64,000 nucleotides of DNA from Serinus canaria. Its lineage: Eukaryota > Chordata > Aves > Passeriformes > Fringillidae. Below the pieces are notes generated by a model. It was not told the origin of the DNA. It saw only the letters and a program-made list of their open reading frames with translations, and did no database searches. Made by a program: the position numbers and the translations under genes. The stretch spans positions 124,407,374-124,471,373 of the forward strand of contig NC_066315.1 in the NCBI RefSeq assembly GCF_022539315.1. Reading direction: 5' to 3'. Positions 24,031 through 36,815 of the stretch are shown here, one piece after another. Each line of letters opens with the position of its first letter. The first letter of the stretch is position 1.

Positions 24031-25273
24031 CCTTGAATAACCCATGCTCACGACCACCTATTTGTTGTCTCTAAGTGCCTTATCTCTCATAACAAAAAGC
24101 CACATTCTTCAACTCAGTCAGGTGACAGATCCTCGCAAAGGAATAATGATAGGAAATATTTGCCAAACTCCCAAGCTGTTGACCTAAGCCCTGGCCTTTT
24201 GCCTGGCTCTTAGAAGCCCCTGGGATAAAATTATTTGCTTTAAGTCATAAACTGCTTTTGCCTCTGTCAAGAAACGTGCTACATGATGCTTGACTAATGC
24301 ACAGTAAAGCTGTCACTGTGCTGCACCCATATGCATGAACAGACGGGCTGAGGTGCCCAGATGCCACAGAACTGGTCATATGGCTCGGAAGTTCCCTTAA
24401 CTGGAGGAAGAGTTTTGTTTTTTCCAAGCTAAAGAGAACAGCAGAAATATACAAACACAAATAGATTTTTTGTTTAGTTTTTATTTTGTTGCTTTGGTTT
24501 GGTTTTTTTTCCCCCCAGGGATCTGCTAGTACCAGTTTGGGAAGAGAAGGGATTTGGGGAGAAAGGGCACTATTGTGACACAGGTAAAAAAATCTTTGTA
24601 TGCATACATATGTTTTGTATACAGGTTCTAGCAAAGCTCAGAATAGTTTCACCACATTTAATGATTTAGCCTTATATGATCAAAAAATATGCTTTTTTTT
24701 TACTGTATTTACAGTGGTCTCTTGTGTTGTGCTCACTTCCCTCAAATAATTGTTGTGCATTGCTTGCTATAAAATATCCAGCTTTCCATATTTAGAGAAC
24801 TTGCTTGTAGAAAGCATGGACAGTTTAAAACTCATTTTGAATACATCAACTTGCTGGGGAACTAAAAACCTGGGTTGAGCTCAGTTTTGATAGTCACTGA
24901 GAACCAGAGTGTAAGAACATCTAAGCTGTCTTTCAGTTTGGCAGCTGCTGACAACAGGTAGAATTCATGCCACAGACCGTGGAAATGTATCTGCTACCAA
25001 AGGTGTGTCCTGGGGGATTTTTACATGACTTTGAAAAAAATTAAGAGCTCCACTGTAGAAAAATTTGATGCTCTCCTGGAGGGCAACAAGGGGCTGAATG
25101 ATCAGGGAGAGAAAATCTGCTGGAAGGCTTTCATGGGATTTGTACAAGGAGGCAAAGGTATGCGAGAGCAGCTTCTATCCTTAGGTGTCTATTTTTGACT
25201 CAGTTCCACATGGTTTTCAGTATATTGAAACAGAAACTTGGTCCAGAGGCTCTTGTGGTGCTGAAGTGTCCTG
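24031..25273. other. Non-coding stretch
   Basis: No gene recognised. A T/G tract with a T8-C6 junction lies at about 24475-24520. A 129-codon minus-strand frame (24245-24634) has no protein-like character and is within chance expectation. Confidence 0.5.
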
Positions 25274-25319
25274 ACTTCTTAGAAGTGTTTTACTTCTTAG
25301 AAGTGTTTTACTTCTTAGA
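25274..25319. repeat. 2.5 copies of an 18-bp repeat, each unit a dyad
   Basis: ACTTCTTAGAAGTGTTTT occurs at 25274-25291 and 25292-25309, with a partial third copy at 25310-25319. Each unit contains ACTTCT-T-AGAAGT, a 6-bp inverted repeat around one base. Confidence 0.9.
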
Positions 25320-28223
25320 CTGGAAAGACTCAGACTTCTGCTAAAACTTCAGAGGTCAGGTTTGTCTTTGCCTTTTTAATTGAGAGGCTCATTATCTAAA
25401 GAGCCTTCAAGAGTGAAATAATGTGGAAAAAAAGCTGGATGTGGTTGTGGAAAAGTTTGATATCAAGTAGGGGTCCATTTTCTTGAATGCATTAGGCAAT
25501 ATGAAGCATAAATATTGAGCCCCTGGTATAATGTAATGTATTAATTAATGTGTTAATTCTGGTAGACTCTTGGGAATACTCTTTTTGAGGGACTAAAGGC
25601 ATGCCCTGTCTCAATCACAAGTCAGAGTGGGGTGATGAGATTCTATGGTTAACATGTGCTCTGCTATTTCCAAACTTATGATATTACTTTCTATACCAGT
25701 TTTCCAATGCATGCTCTCACCATATGATTTTGTGTTTATTTTAAAAGGTAGGGTGGTGGGTTTTTTCCTAGCTATTTTCTAGCTGTGTAAGGGTAGTGTG
25801 AAACTACACTTACTGTGATTATAATGAAATACAACCTATATCGGAAAGGTGTATCCAAAGCTTATAAATTCTTACTGCAATCACATCTGCCAGGGGCTTC
25901 TAATTTTTCTTGGTCTCAAATTTTATCATTTGTTTGTTTCTAATTGTAACAGTACTTCTGCTTGCTTCAGAATTTTGCCTAATCGCCTGATCTGATAGAT
26001 CTGGGGAACTGAATACATTTGTACATCGACCTCCATGCCTGTGGGAGTGTTAGAAGCAGTAAATAGATTATCTGTCTCTTCATCTTTGCTGGTGCTTTAC
26101 AGTCCCTATGATGCTGCACCAGAGCTGAAGAATATTAAACTACCTGACAGTCATTAAGTTCTAAAAGCTGGATATTAGCATAAATATGGTGTATTAAATA
26201 TTTTACTTTAGTTGATGCTGTATGAGCTTTGTCCTCATTTTTTTAACTGAAATAAACTCATATTAACTTTTAATGTATTTATTTAAAAATAGAAGCATCA
26301 TAGAAGATTTTATAGCAAGGGATGTGGTTTGAGAATGAATGAAAACTTAATATGTGCTGAGCACAGGTGAGTAAACTGTCCCTTGCAATTGGAATTCAAC
26401 TTCTCAGCTGATTGAGATTCTCTGCGCTGTTCAGGCACCTTAAAGTATCATCTTCAATAAAAAGTTATTCTTCAGTGACAAATTATATAAAATCATTCAG
26501 ATTTTTAACCTCCTAAAGTATAACATTCCAACTTTATGAGTATTTCTTTGAACACATCCAGTAGTACATTACTGTAATGGACAAATTTTTGATGTCTTTC
26601 TCTTTTCTATCTTTTTCTATCAATATTCATCATGAAGTTGCATTTCTGAGTTTCAAAAACTTCAGTGTGAAAGCAAAAATAAAAAAAAAATTTACTGGCT
26701 TGGGTTTTTTCTTTGTCAGCACTGTGGAAACCAAAGCCTGTTTTTTGAAATGAGTATAGAAAGACTTTTAATGTGAGATGGGAGCTCTTTGGTTTTTCAA
26801 AGGAAATCCTGTGACTACTTTCTACAGGAGGCAGTTCTTGACTCATGCTATTCTATAGGCTTTGACTCCTTCCCTTTAGTCAAGGAAGAGATTATAAAAC
26901 ATTTTGAATCTCAGGTTACTTATGAACAAAAGATGACACCGTGTATCTCATGAGGCTTTCATACACTTTTTTAACATTATGCTATAGCAAATAGGATGAA
27001 AATCTTCCAGAAGGATAAAAAATTGCCATCTTCTGTGGTGTGATGGGGAAAATTCATTGGAGACAAAAACTATATTTCCATTAGGAATCTTTTTACCCTC
27101 TAAAATTAAACTTTGCTTGCTTTGACTTCTGAAAAATTAAGGAAAACAACCTGCCAATGTTGAATGTATGTCTCTGAGAAAAGATCTGAAAATGAGAGGT
27201 TGAGGTCATCTATGAAAGGCTTTGGGAAGCCAAGCTTACTGGTAATTATACTCCATAGAAAATTAAAAAATTATGACAATTAGGTTTTTTTCTCCCTGTG
27301 TTCAGATGGAACTTTATTCACGGAAAAGTGGTTAAGTAATTTAGCTTCTTTGTATTACATGATGTTTCAGAACAGCTCACTCAATATACAGAAATCTTTC
27401 CTATAAAGAAAGAATAAATTTTTTCTTATTTAGCAATTAGATACATTAAATAGAAGGTAAGTTGCTGAAAGTAGATGGGAAAAAATCTTAAGACCATTTT
27501 AGATACTAATGAGGACAAATATAATTTGTAAAGCCACCTAATTATCCCTTAGTAGTCTTTGAGAGACTAATCTAACCTTTCTTGTAGGTATCAGAATTGC
27601 AAATACCTAGTCTGAGATAATAGAGGGTTAAATTAGTTCTATGAGTGGCACTTAAAGTATAGGGTGAAATAATCTATTGTTCAAAGTGTTCTTTAGCATT
27701 TAATTTTTTCAAAACCTTTGTACTTTATGCCTATATTATCTCAGTATATCTTTTCTGTGAGCTCTTATCTGACTGAAGTTGTATGGAGCAGAACAGGAGT
27801 GTTTTGATAAGTAACCCTTGTGCCATATCTGTATCTCAGTATAGTACATAACAAGTTTTGCTTTCTTCCCATATTGTAATTTGTTTGTCATAAACTTCAT
27901 GAAATACCAAGGGAGACTATTACAGTTGACAGACAGAAGTGCTGCACCACTGACTTAAATGGATTTGTGCCTGCCTACATCCATCATAAGTTTGGTTGTC
28001 TTCCAAAATATTCTTTCTGTTAGAAATGGCAATTTCAGCCTGTTCCACTGGTAATGTTGCTAGAATTAATGGTGTTATTATGCAGTGTATGCAATGTAAC
28101 TGGTCAAATTATGCCAATTGTTTCTTTCTTTAGATGACCTTATTTTTGTTCATAATTCAATGCTTCTGTTTCATGAAAAATCCAGGGGGGTTTGAAATCA
28201 ATTTGAATATGGAGAAAAAAATC
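25320..28223. other. AT-rich non-coding stretch
   Basis: Nothing recognisable as a gene, RNA or transposon. Confidence 0.55.
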
Positions 28224-28263
28224 AAACCTTTCTGTTATAACAGAAACCTTTCTGTTATAACAG
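28224..28263. repeat. Perfect 20-bp tandem duplication containing a palindrome
   Basis: AAACCTTTCTGTTATAACAG is present twice without mismatch (28224-28243, 28244-28263). Each unit ends in CTGTTATAACAG, a perfect 12-bp palindrome, so the two palindromes are spaced exactly 20 bp apart, about two helical turns. Confidence 0.95.
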
Positions 28264-28739
28264 TGTTACCCAATTGTCATTTCTATGTTGATATACATAA
28301 ACACTATAGCTTCAAACAATATTTTGCTTACCAGTCATTTTGACAATATCACTTTCCCTGTGCTGCATCAGATGTTAAATTGCTAAATTTCAAGGCCCTT
28401 CATAATATCACTTCTCCCTGTTTATTTCCCATTTGGTGTCAAGTGCATCACGCTTGCTCCCAGGTGACTCCTGATGCTACTATCTGTTTATGTATTTCAG
28501 CAAGCCCTCCTTTGTTGTGCAGAGTCCCTGGTGCTTGAGAAGAGATTTTTGTAGGTGTTTTTTAGGGTGCATTATGAATGCCTTCAAATCCCTACTTCCC
28601 TCCCCTTTGCTCTCATGCCTACAGGGATTGTGCCAACAGTTGGGCTGGTGATGTGCTGTGACTCCAGCCAATATGGTCCCACAGTTTCTGTGCTCTCCCC
28701 TGCTTGCATCCATCTGTTCTCCCTCCTCTTGCATTCAGG
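28264..28739. other. Non-coding stretch
   Basis: No feature recognised. Becomes gradually GC-richer towards 28.7 kb. Confidence 0.5.
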
Positions 28740-28990
28740 ATGTGCTTATGTGCCTGTCACTGTTCTGGGGAAATGGCAGGAGAGCTGAAGTAGCTTGGCA
28801 TTAGCTGATGGGCACACAGGCAGCTCAGCGTGGGGGACCTGGCTGGGTCCTGGGGTGCAGCACAGTTCTAGCCCTGGCTGCAGGAGCAGACACTCCTCAC
28901 CAGCTGTCCTTCCTACCTGTGAATGTGGAGATCCTGCCCCATGGTCATGGTCCCATCCTGAGCTTGACCCTCTTCTGGTAACTCTCACAC
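28740..28990. other. GC-richer 250-bp block, few CpGs
   Basis: Composition rises sharply (for example 'gggggacctggctgggtcc' near 28832), but CpG is nearly absent and TG/CA abundant, the signature of methylated, CpG-decayed DNA. Short open frames on both strands overlap and mirror each other, typical of GC-rich non-coding DNA. An old repeat is the likeliest source; no family recognised. Confidence 0.4.
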
Positions 28991-31900
28991 AACTTTAAAA
29001 ACCTAACTTTGATGAGACAGTCATCTGAAATTTAGTAAGTGGTGGAGAAAACAGGAGGGAATATATTTTTTCTTATTGTTAAGTAGCTCCTAAATGTCTG
29101 ATAAATAACGTAAAAACACACAAAGTGACAAGGACGTGCAACTTCAATATAAATTAAAAAGAAATCAGATGTTTTCAAATTTATGCCAATTAAAAATTTA
29201 AAAGACCAACACAATTTGTTGTTGCTGAAAAATAGTACCTCAGTAAATTATTAAAGATTATTTTGCTAAATGAGCAACATAACAAAATTGTTGATATTTT
29301 AAAAAGCTGTGCCCAAATATAAACAGAATAGATGATACAACAGCAAGGTTCTACACCACCTGGGATATTTTAATATGTACTGTTCTGGGCAGGATGTCTT
29401 GTCTGTGATCTCAGCATAACTGAGTCTGCTCTGTGAGCATTTACTAGTCGTGTTTATTGCCTTATAATTTCAGACTACAAAGTAATTCTCTATGTTCTTG
29501 GAAGTCAGTTGTTCAGGCTTTTTTACCTGTGACTTGGAGCCTTAAGCAGCTATTTAATATCCATACAATGTGGATTTATTTTAAAAATTTGAGGACTAGA
29601 TATTTTAAAGCCACAGAATTTATATGACTCTCCTTAATCAATAAACAGTTAAATTTGGATAGACAGAGTTTAGAGAATTTCAGTTTCAGAGGGCTGGATT
29701 CAAGGCTTTCTAAAGATTCAGTTGGATTATATTTTGTTCATAAGTTTTTTTAAATATTGTGAAATGTTTATTTAACTTAGTTTCCAGAGAATGAAGTGGT
29801 TTTTTTTTTTAATTGTGTTTAACCTTCAGAGTAATTTCACCTAATACTAGCTAAATTCTTTTTATAGATTTTCTTTTTTTTTTTATTTATAGGGAGTAAA
29901 AAATAATTTCTAGTTTTGTAGACAGATAGCTTTGGGGTTTTCAGAGGAAATAAATTACTGTTCCTTCCTAGATTGAACAAAATTTACAAACAAAATTAAC
30001 CAAAACTGTCCCAAAACTCCCCAAAACTGTCCGTCACCCAGATTTAATGCTTGAATGTAATTAAAAATCCTTGTTGTTCTCTGGTGAGGATGAGGATACT
30101 TTTTTCCTGTTGTGTAATTCTGAGGTCCTCTGCTGCTGGTGTGATGACTACATCAAGTAGGAATGAAGTTGCAGACAAGTTGTTTCAAATGAGAGCTAAG
30201 CAAGACAATTTAAAAAATGTTCTCTGGAAAGATTACAAAATATCTAGACAGCTGAAGAGTTACAAAAATTCAATATGTAAGAATTAAAAGAGGAATCTAT
30301 TTAAAAATCACTAGTCTGAAATCTGAATGTTACTGCTACTGGTGTTCTTATCAGTTAATAGCTTGTGGCATATGTTGGTAGCATCATTACACATAATAAT
30401 AGTTAAGGCTCTTATACAATACTTGCAGTTTTGCAGTGCTAACCTCCAACTTAGCTGGGCCAGGATATTGTACCTAACAGAGCTGGGCATTCTGCCTGGG
30501 AAATCAAGCCCAGTGGTGTGTAGGGTTATGGGCCTCTTGCCTTAATCTGGAGGCAATATTGCCAATACTGGTGTACCGCTGTCCACAGTCACTTTTCAAA
30601 ATAAAGTTTTAGAAAAGTGGTGATAGTTGGTAGTGTAAAACTTCAGACTCTCAAAATAAAGCAGGTTTTGAGCAACTTCTCCAATCCCTTTTTTCAGTGG
30701 GATGTAGAGGTTTGTCTTACTGGTTGCAGGGTTTTTGGGGAGAAATCATGTATTAGAAGGGAGATTAGAACATAGTAACAAGAGGGAGAGCTGAATAGGC
30801 CTGAATACAGACATAAGTACTTTCCAGGAATTCTTATTAAATATGAAATATTACTGTAATCAAAGAAATAACTCACTAAAGTCAAAGTCAGTAGTTTAAA
30901 ATAGAGAAATTTCTCTAAAATTGAGGTAGTAAAAGAAGAAATACCAGTAGAGCAAATATTGTGTCTAGTAAAAAGACTCTTAGGTGGTCCCTGCTTGCCC
31001 ATCCCTCAATTCTTGTCTCAGAACAAGTGTAACAAAGAGGTTATTTTTCGAGGGAAAATACATCCTGATGTTTAGCTGATTTCACTGTCACATTGGGAAT
31101 ACTTACACATGTCTTCTTATCTCTTCTGCACTTTAATTAACAAACATAAACTTCAACAGTCTATAATAGTAGCCTTTAACACTATTTTACTACTGAGTCC
31201 CTCTCACTTTTTCAATTGTTTTCCCAAGCAAGTACACAAATAACTTGCATAAAAGAGTCAACACAGGTTCTGTTTCTCAGTACTGTCTAGAAATATCAGT
31301 AACAACTCCAGCTATTATTACATATTATGTGGTGATTTAAAAATGAAATTTGGGGTATTGGGCACTTGTAAATGTGGAAGCATGAAACTAAGAGCAAGGT
31401 TTTAAAAATATGCTAATGAATTTGGTTTCCTTTTAAACAAAAGGAGCTGCACATAATCTTCAGAAAACAAATCAATACTCATCTGAGGTCAGACACCCCT
31501 ATAAAATTTTCTTCTCTGTCCTGTTACTTATCAATAATCTCCAGGAGTGGTTTATAATGAGACATTATAAAATTCAAAGTTAAACATATTTCCATTTAAA
31601 TTTTTCTTTTTCCTTACAAAAAAGTGTTACACCTTACAAGATTTACTTGACCCATTTAAGTTTTTTCATTGAGTTCTGTCAAATTTCAAATGGTCTTGAA
31701 TATGTAATTAATATGAGAAGTTACATTTTTTTGATAACATAGTCATGATGAGGACATAAGCATGTACTGTTAATGTTATTTTCAAAACTTATTTGCATAA
31801 TATAGATGGTATTTCTGTAAGACTGAGAAACATCATCTGCAATGTCTGAATTAAAGAGCAGGCTGCATGTTTCTGAATGTCTATATTCAGCTATGCTCTG

Positions 31901-33138
31901 TTATAATGCTTTTTCTGAGGAAACACATGCCTAGAAAAACAGGATTTTAAGGGAACTTGAAAACTTCTCAAGGTGATCACAGCAGGGAAAAAATGCCCAC
32001 TTTCAAATGGCCACTGTGGCTTCTTGGAAACATTCCTGAGAGTGAAAGAGTTTCCACTCAAGTTCCTTATGAGTGGAAAAGTTCCCCTTAAAACCAGGGC
32101 ACATGGTCAATTTTGGAAGGAATTTTTCCTTCTCCTACTTTCTCCTTCCTTAGTTCAAGTTCCAAATCACAAACATGGATCTGTACTCTTACCTGAAACC
32201 ACAAACTGTCTGGACACACAGCTAAAACTTTCCTGATCCCATGCTGATTTGGAAGGTCTAATCTTGCTGTACCATGGTAGCTTGAACAAAGAAACTGTGC
32301 TTTTGGGCACAATATCTGTCCATGAATTATCATCTTTGCTTACCCTAAATACACGACCTCCTATTTCACACAGATTAACAAAGTTTAAACCTTTGGGGCC
32401 AAAGCATTTGCTATAACTCTGCCTAATTTAAAAGGCTTTACCTCAGTCTGAAAAACCCCAAAAAACCAACCAACAACTAACGGAATGCACAGAGAAGTAA
32501 CTCACAGGAATAGTCTACATGAAGCTGACAAACCATTTTTCACTATTAAAATTTACATGTATGGTAAATGTCTTAGAAATCTGGGGAGACATATATTTTT
32601 AAACTATTCATAAAAAATAATTATTTGTAGTAAATATTTGCAACTTTTTTTTTTTTCTCTAGAATAAAACCAAAAGGATTATTTCAGGAGTTTTTTTAAA
32701 CCTATACAACACAGCAAAAACTGTTCATGTGATGCCTGTGGGAAAAAACCTACCTCCTACAGCTTGCCTTTCTTAATGGACTGTTATTGCAGCCATGTTC
32801 TTCAAGGGTCTGATCACTGATGATTCGAAAATCTTAATTATAAAAGGTGCTAATTTTTTTAATTGCAATTTTTAAAAGACTTGATGTAGATTGGCAGTTT
32901 ACAAACTTGAAGTGACAGTTTCTGTATCACTTTTAGTACCACCATCAATAATTTTGTTCCAATTAGTTGTTGCCACAGAAGCTCCTGTGTCATTCATTTG
33001 GGAAGAATTCAGTTCTGCGTGTTGTCATTGAGAAAATGAATTTTTTTTAAATAAAGCTCTCTCTTAAATATTAAAAGGTAAGGACTCTTATATTCTGTCG
33101 TGTTAAGTTGTTGTCTAAAGGTAATCCTTGGTCCTCTC
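28991..33138. other. AT-rich non-coding stretch
   Basis: About 4.1 kb without a recognised gene or transposon. A degenerate CCAAAACTGTCC-type tandem lies at about 30000-30033, and a poly(T) run near 29873-29884. Confidence 0.55.
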
Positions 33139-33209
33139 TCTTGCAATTCTTGCAATTTCTTTTTTTTCTTGCAATTTCAATTGCAAGTTCTTGCAATTTC
33201 TTTTTTTTT
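33139..33209. repeat. Cluster of five TTGCAA motifs with a near-palindrome
   Basis: TTGCAA begins at 33141, 33150, 33169, 33181 and 33191, interleaved with T-rich runs. CTTGCAATT (33168-33176), spacer TC, AATTGCAAG (33179-33187) is a perfect 9-bp inverted repeat. The segment TTCTTGCAATTTC followed by T runs is repeated, so local duplication explains part of the clustering. TTGCAA resembles the core recognised by C/EBP-type bZIP proteins, but their preferred site contains a central CG that is absent here. Confidence 0.75.
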
Positions 33210-33660
33210 CTTTCCTCAGTGATATATTATTCAGTAAATTAGAGTAAAATTCTAATAGCAGAACTTCAAACAAAAGGATAGAGAAATTCAATTCTATTCT
33301 AACAATTTATTCATAATTTACTGAAGGTTTTGTGCCTAGCCCTCTCTCTGATTCATAAATTTTTTAAGAACACAAAATCTAGAGTCAGCACAATAAGCTA
33401 GTCGAATGATAAACTGAGAAATATAAAATGAGTGTTATTTCATATTCCATTTTACCTTAAAATACTTTTATGTCTCCAAATTCAAGGAAATATGGATATC
33501 CCAATTTTCTACTTAAAACTCATTTGACTTATAATAATTTTAGATCTCTTCAGATAGCTTTATGTAATTACAACAGAACTTACAAGATTTTCACATTAAG
33601 CTTTGAGCCAAACTTGTATGAGATGTACCACTCATTTACAAAGGGTTTGACCTTTCTGCA
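33210..33660. other. AT-rich non-coding stretch
   Basis: No feature seen. Confidence 0.5.
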
Positions 33661-33850
33661 ATCATAGAATCCTTGAATCATTTAATTTGGAAAAAGCCTC
33701 TGTTGTCATTGAGTCCACCCAACACCACTGTGCTCTCCACTGAACCATATCCCCAAATCTCAAATCCATGTCCTTTGAATGTTCCTAGGGATGAATCCCC
33801 CATTTCCCTGAGCAGCACATTCCAACGTCTAAAATGTGCAAATTCCAAGG
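33661..33850 (-). mobile_element. CR1 LINE 3'-end fragment, antisense orientation
   Basis: Starts with the reverse complement of the CR1 3' terminus ('tcatagaatcc', 'atttggaaaaagcctctg', 'attgagtccacccaacacc') and continues with 'gaaccatatccccaaa', 'gaatgttcctagggatgaatcc', 'ccctgagcagcacattccaac'. The terminal repeat is present, so the element's 3' end is intact, and the 5' truncation lies near 33850. One of the clearer copies here. Confidence 0.92.
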
Positions 33851-36505
33851 CCTGAAATCTCAACATTTGTGAAATAGGCATTTCTTGGTGGGTCCCTCCT
33901 CTGGTTTACTCAGCTTCAGGGTCAGCACAGTAAGGCTGAGTTTCTCTGACTTCCTGCTGCATTTCTGGTATCCCAGTGTGAATGGTGCTGGTTGCACAAA
34001 TTCTGCCCTGCTCTCTGTAGCCCGCGCTGTCAAGTGGGTCCATAGGCTCAGAGCTGTACCCTCACCCATCCTACAGATGTAGGATGTTCTGAGTGGAGTT
34101 ATCTTTGAAGTGCAGCTGCTTCCTTTCCAGCCAGCTGCTAAAGTGGGACACAGGACCATCATGTGCTCAAGGATTAACTTGTTAGGTGTCTTCATCGTCT
34201 TAAAGGCTTTATTTTATAGGGTGAATTTAAATTCCCAATGTTAAGCAATAATTTAAATCAGAATGCAATATACCTTACCTTAAAGATTTTTTTATGGTCT
34301 TGATTATTTTTCTCTAGCAGCAATATATTTTTTTAAGCTGTTTTAAAACACAGTGTATCATAGCCCAATACAGTGTTGGAACTCAGTACAGCACTGCTTT
34401 CAAATGACCTCGAAACTATAACACGCTGTAGTTGAAAAAAACACTTTTACCTGAAAAACCTATTTTTTCATTAAATGCTGGCTAAATTTCCACTAAAAGT
34501 TCATAAGCCAAAGCTTTTATGTGCTGCCACACATATATACTCGTGTGCACAAACATGCATATGCATACACTGGATACATGCATTCTTTTTATCAGATGTA
34601 AATACCATCACTAACTCCACTAGAAATGGAAAGTTTTAAGTGTTGCAATTAGCTCGGGAATCAAGGCCAGAACTTAAATCCTGTTGGAGAACACTGATAT
34701 ATTCCCAGAACACTGTGCCAACTTCCATATCAAAGGTCTAGAGGCATATAAAATATACTATTGGCATTTCCAATGTTTTAGCTACTTAAAAGTATAATGT
34801 TTTTGTATGTGTAACTGGGGCAGAAGCACTTGACCTATACTACTTTAGGTGGAATTTCTGAAGACATTTTTAATATTATATAGCTACTTTTGTAATGTAA
34901 AATCTATTCTAAAAAGATTTATCTAAAGCAGAGTTGACAATATATTTTAATCAATTCCACCTAGCCATGTTCTTGCTGAATATTAACATATATCTTCCTG
35001 CTGCTGAATCAAAGTCATTCTTAGGAAAAACTATTTCATCTTTTTGAAACACTCGAATAACACAAATCATTATGCTAAGTACATACAGATTTAGCCTCTT
35101 GCTGAATATAGGGCTATAGAGAGGATCAAGCACTTTACCTGTCTCAAAAATAGGCCAGGTATTTCAGTTTTGATAACTGTAGATTATCAGAGTTCCCTTT
35201 CACTGGTTGATGTGTTTTCCTGTGGTGTGCATCACAGAGAGAAAATTGAGATTAATGAAAATAGCTCAGATATTCAGAAAAGATGAAATAGTAAAGAAAG
35301 AGATCCTGGGCTGTGCTTTCATGAGTTGCAATGTGTATGTGCACATAAAGAAAGTGATGTAGCTCACAATTAAATCGAATTAAAAATATGTTGAATAAGT
35401 ACACTGAAATTATAATGTTTAGTAAAAAACTTCACTGTACAGGTATTAAAAGCTTACACAAAATAGTGTGCTTAGTGCCTGATTTTCTTTCCAAAGAGAA
35501 AGACAGAAGAACCAAAGCAACATTTTCAAAGCAGTTGAACCACATGAAACAAAGGATTGGTTTCTAAATTTTCCCATTTATATATGTATGTATATGTGTG
35601 TATAAGTGAAAGAACACAATATTGTGAATCTCTTTCTTCAAGATTAAACAGCATTGACCCCAGCCAATGAAAGGGTAAAAGTGATGAGCTTTTTTTATTT
35701 TACTATATCTTTTAGTCTCACAACATTAAAAAAACTCCTAATTTTGATTCACTCAATGACCTTTGGATGTTTAAAAGTCATGGAAATGATTTTAAAAAGT
35801 AGATGTAATTTTCATTATGTGCCTTGATTTTTCTAATATTTTTCTAATATTTTTTTGCTGATATTAACAAAATTAGGCACAGAATATATGATTAATGTTT
35901 AGTTTATAGGATAAACCTGTGTTGAATTTTTTAAATCCAAGGGTGCTAGGCAATAATTCCATACTACTTTTTGTATCTCCAGTTATTAGTTAGATCAGTT
36001 CTTGGGTGTATGTCCTTTTAAACAATACAAAATAAAACAAAATCTAGGTATCAATGTCATAGGCAGTGTTTTCCAATTTCATTCTTACTTGGTGACTGGC
36101 CTCCAGTACCTTGTTCATAGAATTCGTAGTTGATTGCCACTTATATGTTGTATTTTACAGATCTAGTTAGGTGGTTCATTTCAAAAATTACACTTGTACT
36201 GCACAAACAGCATAAATCATCTTCCCTGGTAAGTACCCATCTTTTTCCATCAGCTGGTATATAGCATCTTGAATTTAAATCTATCTTAAATTATCCAGCA
36301 CTAAATGTTGGTGTGCTCAGATAATAAAAATGATAATAATGACTTTATTAGGGGAAAATATAAAATTCATAGAAACATGTGAGATTATAGTTATCCCCAT
36401 TTATTAGTTTATCATTTCTAGTCTCTAGCTCTTTAAAGAGGCAAAAGTGTTTAGTGGAATATAATCATTATAGTAACCCCAGTAGTACACCAGTAGTTGG
36501 AAGAA
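33851..36505. other. Non-coding stretch
   Basis: A somewhat GC-richer section runs from 33851 to 34190, then AT-rich DNA. Contains small repeats such as a TTTTTCTAATA tandem near 35828-35852 and TATG-rich DNA near 34535-34590 and 35580-35605. No gene recognised. Confidence 0.5.
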
Positions 36506-36613
36506 TTCAAGGGGTTTTGGGTTTTGCTTTAAGATGACACGTAAACCAAAATGGTTTACACAAAAATTTGGGGGGCGGTTTTGTTTGTTTTGTTCTTTTG
36601 GGGTTTTTGTTTT

Positions 36614-36647
<34 letters not shown>

Positions 36648-36815
36648 TTGGTTGGATGGCTTTTTTTCTGTTTGGGGTTTTTTTTTGGTGGGTTTTTTGT
36701 TGGTTTTATTGTTTTTTGGGAGTTGGGGGGTATGTTGGGAATTTTAAGTGGTTGTTTTTTTCTTTTTTTGCTTTGATATTTTGGGATTTTGTTGTTGTTG
36801 TTGTTTTTTTGTATG
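36506..36815 (+). repeat. Long T/G strand-biased tract with 31-nt poly(T)
   Basis: About 300 bp in which the plus strand is nearly devoid of C. It includes T31 at 36616-36646, many G3-G6 runs (for example GGGGGG at 36571-36576 and near 36725) and a short (TTG)n at about 36789-36803. The overlapping Phe/Gly-rich open frames are artefacts of the composition. Such purine/pyrimidine asymmetry favours slippage and possibly R-loops; it may be the A/C-rich end of an inserted element in the opposite orientation, but no body was found. Confidence 0.8.

Noticed and set aside
24245..24634. 129-codon minus-strand frame
   Set aside because: Length is within chance expectation for 64 kb at this composition, and the translation has no recognisable domain.
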